A stretch of 9,029 bases of DNA from Burkholderiaceae bacterium (lineage in GTDB: Bacteria; Pseudomonadota; Gammaproteobacteria; Burkholderiales; Burkholderiaceae_D). This document shows, piece after piece, positions 5,191 through 9,029 of this stretch. A program made the translations under genes and the position numbers. The DNA is taken from the NCBI GenBank assembly GCA_019752915.1, contig JAIELO010000261.1:1-9029 (forward strand), read 5' to 3'. How positions within the stretch are numbered: position 1 is the first letter of the stretch; the number at the start of each line of letters is the position of its first letter. The notes below the pieces were generated by a model. The model searched no databases. It was not told the DNA's origin and saw nothing but the letters and a program-made list of their open reading frames with translations.

Positions 5191-6291
5191 CTATGGCAGT
5201 AGTGGCCGGCGGCTGGCCTGTTTGGCCTTGATTTCCGCGATGGTCTTGTCAATCACATTCAGGCGATAGGCGGTGGCCGGATGGTGCGCCGTGTAGCCAT
5301 TCAGTACCGTGGGCGGATACTGGGTCGCCAGACGTTGCCAGAAGGCGTGCGCGCGGTCCATGTTGTAGCCGGCCCGCGCCACCATGTACAGCGCCAGATA
5401 GTCGGCCGCGGCATCGAGTTCCTGCGGCATCGGCTTGACGCCTGCTGTGCCGATCAGGACGCTGGTGTCGGGATGGATGGCCACCAGATTGTCCATGATG
5501 CTGCCCAGCGTGTAGGCCGAACGGGTGGTGGCCGCATGGCCCAGTACATTGTGGGCCAGTTCGGTGGCCAGTACGTAGGCGATGGCTTCGTCGCTCTGGG
5601 CGAAGTTGACCATGCCACGCGTGATCATCACGCGCTGGTCATCGGAATAGGCGTTGATGTTATCGGCATTGCCGATGTCGATACGGAAGGCGCAGGCGCG
5701 CGTGACGGGCAGGTTCAGATTCTGGTTGCGGCCATCGCGTGCCACGGTCAGGTTCAGGGACTGGCTGTTGGCCACCAGGGGCGCCAGAATGGCGGCCGCC
5801 TGCGTTTCTGCGCTCTGGCCGGCGGGCAGGGGTTTGCCTTCCGCAGCGAGCAGCTTATCGCCCTTGCGTAGCCCGGCGCGTGCAGCGCCACTGCCGGCGA
5901 GCACGCTGGCTACTTCCAGCTGGTCACCGTAGTTGAGAACTGCCTGTGCGGCGTCGATGAATTCGCCGGAATACGAATAGCGGTTCTTGGCGGTGAAGCC
6001 GAGCAGATTGCGCGCATGGTTGCGGCACAGATCGGCATTGTTGATCAGCAGCGGTGCGGCGATGCGGTATAACTGGTCCTGCAGGTTGACCATGCGGGTC
6101 AGATCGGCGCGGGCAGCTGCCACGCGCGCCGTGATGGCTGGCGGTTCTTCCTGGATGACCCGCGCGACGGGCGGTTCGGTCGGTGCCGGAGCCGGTGCGC
6201 GCGAGAGCATCGAACAGCCCGATAGCAGCGCGGCGACCGTCAACAGCCCGTAAGTGGTACGGCGTGATAACCAGTCTGTCTGCTGCCCCAT
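5191..6291 (-). CDS. Outer-membrane lipoprotein with PDZ domain and degenerate M48-like peptidase domain
   Basis: The 366-residue protein starts with a lipoprotein signal ending A-L-L-S-G-C (lipid-bearing Cys26; Ser at +2 suggests the outer membrane). A Pro/Ala linker, a helical stretch (about 55-100), a PDZ-like domain (about 118-200, with V-L-A-G-S-G-A-A-R-A-G-L-R-K-G-D) and an M48-type peptidase domain follow. Ordinary M48 enzymes carry H-E-x-x-H and a later E-x-x-x-D. Here the first motif is T-E-L-A-H (243-247), with the first zinc-binding His replaced by Thr, followed by N-V-L-G-H. The second motif is D-A-A-A-D (293-297), with Asp where the third ligand Glu is expected. The general-base Glu244 and the later H-H-P-A-T segment (336-340) remain. 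It may be an inactive or altered peptidase acting as an envelope scaffold or chaperone. The ATG has GGAG six bases ahead. It follows dut after 40 bases and precedes the adhesin-like gene closely. Confidence 0.85.
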   Translation of the reverse strand: MGQQTDWLSRRTTYGLLTVAALLSGCSMLSRAPAPAPTEPPVARVIQEEPPAITARVAAARADLTRMVNLQDQLYRIAAPLLINNADLCRNHARNLLGFTAKNRYSYSGEFIDAAQAVLNYGDQLEVASVLAGSGAARAGLRKGDKLLAAEGKPLPAGQSAETQAAAILAPLVANSQSLNLTVARDGRNQNLNLPVTRACAFRIDIGNADNINAYSDDQRVMITRGMVNFAQSDEAIAYVLATELAHNVLGHAATTRSAYTLGSIMDNLVAIHPDTSVLIGTAGVKPMPQELDAAADYLALYMVARAGYNMDRAHAFWQRLATQYPPTVLNGYTAHHPATAYRLNVIDKTIAEIKAKQASRRPLLP

Positions 6292-6331
6292 GCGGGTCTC
6301 CGTCTCTGTTGTGTACTAACTCAGTATTAGA

Positions 6332-6781
6332 TCAGTGCTTGCCAGTGCTACCAAAACCGCCTTCACCACGTTCGCTCGCGCCGAATTCCTCAACGACTTC
6401 GAAACCGACCTGCAGCACCGGTACGATGATCAGTTGCGCCAGCCGTTCCATCGGGTTCAGCGTGAAGGCGTTCTGACCGCGATTCCAGGTCGAGACCATC
6501 AACTGGCCCTGATAGTCGGAGTCGATCAAGCCTACCAGATTCCCCAACACGATACCGTTTTTATGGCCCATGCCGCTGCGCGGCAGGATCATCGCGGCAT
6601 AACCGGGATCGGCCAGATGGATCGCCAGACCGGTCGGAATCAGCACGGTCTGACCGGGCTCGATCACCATCGGTGCGTCGATACAGGCGCGCAGGTCAAG
6701 ACCGGCCGAACCCGGGGTAGCGTAGGCCGGCAGCTGATCTTTCATGCGCGGGTCCATAATTTTAACGGCGATATTTTTCAT
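6332..6781 (-). CDS. dut: Deoxyuridine 5'-triphosphate nucleotidohydrolase (dUTPase)
   Basis: The enzyme hydrolyses dUTP to dUMP and pyrophosphate in the cytoplasm, keeping uracil out of DNA and feeding thymidylate synthesis. The 149-residue product is full length for the trimeric family and shows all five motifs: G-S-A-G-L-D-L-R-A (24-32), [11 protein letters not shown] (67-77), [13 protein letters not shown] (80-92, catalytic Asp87), N-P-M-E-R-L-A-Q-L (109-117) and the C-terminal lid [10 protein letters not shown] (138-147). Its ATG directly abuts the coaBC stop (TAAATG) and no separate Shine-Dalgarno is evident, so it is probably translationally coupled to coaBC. The coaBC-dut pairing is widespread in proteobacteria. 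Confidence 0.97.
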   Translation of the reverse strand: MKNIAVKIMDPRMKDQLPAYATPGSAGLDLRACIDAPMVIEPGQTVLIPTGLAIHLADPGYAAMILPRSGMGHKNGIVLGNLVGLIDSDYQGQLMVSTWNRGQNAFTLNPMERLAQLIIVPVLQVGFEVVEEFGASERGEGGFGSTGKH

Positions 6782-8008
6782 TTAATGAGCAAACAGTGAA
6801 TGCTGGGTGATACGTTTCGAAATTTCCGAGATCAGCTGGCGTGCCAGCGTCAGTTTGTCGGCGCGCGGCAGTATCGTGTGGCCGTTCTCGTCGAACAGGA
6901 TGATGGTGTTGTCGTCCTGACCGAAGGTGTGATGGCCGATATTGCCGACTAACAGGGGAATGCCTTTTTTCTCGCGCTTGTCGGCACCGAACTGCACCAG
7001 ATTTTCCGACTCGGCGGCAAAACCGACGCAGTAAGGATAGCCGGCCAGCGAGGTGCGGGCGGCGACACTGGCCAGAATGTCGGGATTCTGCTCGAACTTC
7101 AGGTCCGGCACTGAGCCGTCCGGATTCTTTTTGAGTTTCTGCTCGCTGGCGTTGGAGACGCGCCAGTCGGCCACCGCTGCTACCGCGATGAAGATGTGCT
7201 GATGGTCGACATTGGCCAGTACCGCCTCGTGCATCTGCAGCGCGCTCTGGACGTTGATGCGCTGCACGCCAAATGGCGCAGGCAGTGCGGTCGGGCCGGA
7301 CACCAGCACCACTTCGGCGCCCGCTTCGCGTGCGGCACGCGCCACCGCGTAACCCATTTTGCCGGACGACAGATTGGTGATGCCGCGCACCGGATCAATC
7401 GGCTCGAAGGTCGGACCGGCGGTAATCAGGATGCGTTTGCCGGCCAGTACTTTCGGCTGGAACGAGGCAATCAGTTCTTCCAGCAGATGGGCCGGTTCCA
7501 GCATACGGCCCATGCCCACTTCGCCGCAGGCCTGTTCGCCCGAATCGGGGCCGAAGAACACAATGCCGTCTTCGCGCAGCTGCGCGACATTGCGCTGGGT
7601 GGCCGGATTGCTCCACATTTCCACGTTCATGGCCGGTGCCACCAGCAGCGGCACGGTTTGCGGGCGCGCCAGACACATGGTCGAGAGCAGATCGTCGCAC
7701 ACGCCGTGCGCCAGCTTGACCAGGAAGTCGGCCGAGCAGGGCGCGATCAGGATCGCGTCGGCGTCACGGGTGACGTCGATGTGGGCCATGTTGTTGTTGA
7801 CGCGCGGGTCCCACTGGCTGCTGAACACCGGCTGGCCGGACAGCGCCTGCATGGTCACGGCTGTAATGAAGTGGGTCGCTGCGTCGGTCATCACGACTTG
7901 CACCGTGGCGCCGGACTTGGTCAGGGCGCGGCACAGATCTGCTGCCTTGTAACAGGCCACGCCGCCGGTCAGGCCGAGGACGATTTTTTTTCCGCTCAAA
8001 TCCATCAT
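6782..8008 (-). CDS. coaBC: Bifunctional phosphopantothenoylcysteine decarboxylase / phosphopantothenate-cysteine ligase
   Basis: This fused cytoplasmic enzyme carries two steps of coenzyme A synthesis: CTP-dependent joining of 4'-phosphopantothenate to cysteine, then FMN-dependent decarboxylation. The N-terminal CoaC half (about 1-185) has G-L-T-G-G-V-A-C-Y-K, the active His76 in N-M-A-H-I-D, P-A-M-N (125-128) and G-E-Q-A-C-G-E-V-G-M-G-R-M with Cys161. The CoaB half (about 190-400) has I-T-A-G-P-T-F-E-P-I-D-P-V-R (195-208), N-L-S-S-G-K-M-G with Asn212, K-L-K-K (291-294) and V-G-F-A-A-E-S (328-334). These line up with E. coli His75, Asn125, Cys158, Asn210 and Lys289. Length, 408 residues, is normal. 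Two ATG codons stand in tandem at 8008 and 8005. The first is taken, with AGGA nine bases ahead, and the second is equally possible. The gene lies 41 bases after lspA. Confidence 0.97.
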   Translation of the reverse strand: MMDLSGKKIVLGLTGGVACYKAADLCRALTKSGATVQVVMTDAATHFITAVTMQALSGQPVFSSQWDPRVNNNMAHIDVTRDADAILIAPCSADFLVKLAHGVCDDLLSTMCLARPQTVPLLVAPAMNVEMWSNPATQRNVAQLREDGIVFFGPDSGEQACGEVGMGRMLEPAHLLEELIASFQPKVLAGKRILITAGPTFEPIDPVRGITNLSSGKMGYAVARAAREAGAEVVLVSGPTALPAPFGVQRINVQSALQMHEAVLANVDHQHIFIAVAAVADWRVSNASEQKLKKNPDGSVPDLKFEQNPDILASVAARTSLAGYPYCVGFAAESENLVQFGADKREKKGIPLLVGNIGHHTFGQDDNTIILFDENGHTILPRADKLTLARQLISEISKRITQHSLFAH

Positions 8009-8049
8009 GATGCAGGTTCCTGAATGAATCGCTGTGTAGGTTGAGTGAA

Positions 8050-8553
8050 TTAACGGTGCACGCGGCGCAGTTCATCGAGGATGAACAGGCCGGCACCGAT
8101 ACAGATCGCCGTATCGGCCACGTTAAAGGCCGGGAAGTGGGCGATGCCGTTCCAGTGGAAATCGAGGAAGTCGACCACGTGGCCGTACAGCAGACGGTCG
8201 ATCACATTGCCGATCGCGCCACCCAGAATCAGCGACATCGACCAGGCGAACATGCGCTGGCCGCCATGCTTTTTCAGTAGCAGGATGATGTAGCAGGCGG
8301 CGCCGATGCCGATCGCCGTGAAGAAGTAACGCTGCCAGCCACCGCTGTTGCTGAGGAAGCTGAAGGCGGCGCCCTTGTTATATGCCAACACCAGATTGAA
8401 GAAGCTGGTGATGACCTTTTCTTCGCCCAGCTGGAAGGTGCGGGTGATGGTGATTTTCGAGATCTGGTCGATCAGAATGATGATGGCGGCAATGCCCAGC
8501 CATGGAGTCAGACTGCCAGAGGATTTGCTAGGGAAGATTTTTTTGGTGGCCAT
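8050..8553 (-). CDS. lspA: Lipoprotein signal peptidase (signal peptidase II)
   Basis: LspA is an inner-membrane aspartyl protease that removes signal peptides from diacylglyceryl-modified prolipoproteins. The 167-residue product has four membrane helices and the family blocks: I-D-Q-I-S-K (28-33), N-K-G-A-A-F-S-F-L (59-67), [10 protein letters not shown] (111-120, catalytic Asp119) and F-N-V-A-D-T-A-I (143-150, catalytic Asp147). The ATG at 8553 gives M-A-T-K-K and a standard-length cytoplasmic tail. A GTG at 8613 would add 20 residues read through the hairpin and is less likely. No good Shine-Dalgarno precedes 8553. The position directly after ileS is conserved in many proteobacteria, and the product would process the M48-like lipoprotein encoded further down this run. 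Confidence 0.95.
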   Translation of the reverse strand: MATKKIFPSKSSGSLTPWLGIAAIIILIDQISKITITRTFQLGEEKVITSFFNLVLAYNKGAAFSFLSNSGGWQRYFFTAIGIGAACYIILLLKKHGGQRMFAWSMSLILGGAIGNVIDRLLYGHVVDFLDFHWNGIAHFPAFNVADTAICIGAGLFILDELRRVHR

Positions 8554-8583
8554 AGAAAAGTCAGAGAGTTCGTTACGACGGTA

Positions 8584-8608
8584 GCGCCCATACGCATGGT
8601 ATGGGCGC
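8584..8608. promoter_or_regulatory. Perfect 10-bp hairpin in the ileS-lspA spacer
   Basis: GCGCCCATAC (8584-8593), loop GCATG (8594-8598) and GTATGGGCGC (8599-8608) form a perfect stem-loop in the 63-base gap between the ileS stop and the lspA ATG. In the direction of transcription it begins eight bases after the ileS stop and is followed by TACCG, not a T-run. It is therefore not a standard intrinsic terminator. A mRNA stability or processing element, a partial attenuator or a protein-binding palindrome are possible. Confidence 0.6.
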
Positions 8609-8616
8609 ACCACATA

Positions 8617-9029
8617 TTAAGCGAACTTGCGCTGTTCGCCCGCACCGAACAGATTGCTGTGGCAGCGGCCGCACAGGGTCGGGTGATCGGCATGGCTGCC
8701 GACGTCGGCGCGGTAGTGCCAGCAGCGCTCGCACTTGGCAGCGCTGGAGGCTTGCACTTCCACCGCTTCTTCCGCTTCCGTAGCAACCTGCAGCACCTTG
8801 GCAGCGGAGGTGATGAAGACGAACTTCAGGTCGTCATCGAGACTGGCCAGCAGCGAGAACTTGTCACCGGCCGCTTTGATGGTCAGTTCGGCCTGCAGCG
8901 AGGAACCGATGGCGCCCGAAGCACGCAGATCTTCCAGCTGCTTGGTCACATCGGTACGCACGGTACGCAGCGCCGTGTACTTGGCCAGCAGGGCAGGCGC
9001 ATCGGCGTCTTCCGGCAGTTGCCACCAGG
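8617..9029 (-). CDS. ileS: Isoleucyl-tRNA synthetase, C-terminal end (partial)
   Basis: Only the last 137 codons plus two bases (including the stop) are inside the window; the 5' part runs off the right edge. The visible part begins W-W-Q-L-P-E-D and continues [14 protein letters not shown], the tail of the anticodon-binding domain. It then holds the C-terminal zinc finger K-C-E-R-C-W-H-Y, sixteen residues, then C-G-R-C-H-S-N-L, which is diagnostic of bacterial IleS of this type. The enzyme charges tRNA-Ile in the cytoplasm. All four zinc cysteines are present and the gene ends normally at a TAA. It is the first visible gene of the ileS-lspA-coaBC-dut run. Confidence 0.95.
   Translation of the reverse strand, partial: WWQLPEDADAPALLAKYTALRTVRTDVTKQLEDLRASGAIGSSLQAELTIKAAGDKFSLLASLDDDLKFVFITSAAKVLQVATEAEEAVEVQASSAAKCERCWHYRADVGSHADHPTLCGRCHSNLFGAGEQRKFA

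Noticed and set aside
5281..5871. A 196-codon plus-strand open frame across the M48-like lipoprotein gene
   Set aside because: Antisense shadow: the opposite strand encodes a lipoprotein signal, a PDZ domain and a peptidase fold, while this frame has no recognisable features.
6292..6331. CTAA...TTAG dyad in the gap between dut and the lipoprotein gene
   Set aside because: The arms match over only four bases and no promoter boxes align with it.
7196..8023. A 275-codon open frame on the plus strand across coaBC
   Set aside because: It lies entirely antisense to a clearly recognisable CoaBC. Its protein is His/Arg/Gln/Gly-rich without domains, as expected from G/C-rich third codon positions.
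8554..8613. LspA start at GTG 8613
   Set aside because: It would add 20 charged residues read through the hairpin before the usual M-A-T-K-K start. The first membrane helix and total length fit the ATG at 8553.

Overview
The window looks like chromosomal DNA of a betaproteobacterium, most likely order Burkholderiales and perhaps an Oxalobacteraceae-like lineage. This rests on the G/C-rich third codon positions, the block ileS-lspA-coaBC-dut in that order, and the sequence character of the proteins. The genus cannot be fixed by eye. No mobile element, CRISPR array, tRNA or rRNA was seen, and almost everything lies on the minus strand.

Right part (9029 down to about 4781, read leftwards on the minus strand): a tightly packed housekeeping run. 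It contains the 3' end of ileS (isoleucyl-tRNA synthetase), lspA (lipoprotein signal peptidase), coaBC (coenzyme A biosynthesis) and dut (dUTPase). A predicted outer-membrane lipoprotein follows, with a PDZ domain and an M48-type peptidase domain whose zinc site is altered. The run ends with a small secreted protein of the surface-adhesin E type. That last gene has no ordinary start codon in front of its signal peptide. The lipoprotein would itself need LspA, encoded three genes upstream. A perfect 10-bp hairpin sits between ileS and lspA.

Middle (about 4780 to 4600): a 43-residue single-pass membrane protein is encoded on the plus strand, convergent with the adhesin-like gene and divergent from xdhC. 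Two back-to-back 6-bp hairpins overlap its 3' end. The 44-bp gap to xdhC carries one short AT-rich core that reads as a -10 box on both strands.

Left-middle (4600 down to 1625, minus strand): an XdhC-family molybdenum-cofactor accessory protein, then an EamA/DMT-family transporter, then an AlkA-type DNA glycosylase. The transporter stop and glycosylase start overlap as ATGA, so these two are probably translationally coupled.

Left end (1488 to 1): a six-helix membrane protein of unknown function with a possible bacterial PH-like tail, a truncated DUF29 gene, and the last 27 codons of an unidentified plus-strand gene.

The window is mainly ordinary chromosome. The points most worth checking are the T-E-L-A-H zinc motif in the M48-like lipoprotein, the ATC or ATA start of the adhesin-like gene, the overlooked 43-residue protein with its twin hairpins, and the ileS-lspA hairpin. 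I saw no clear new multi-gene system.
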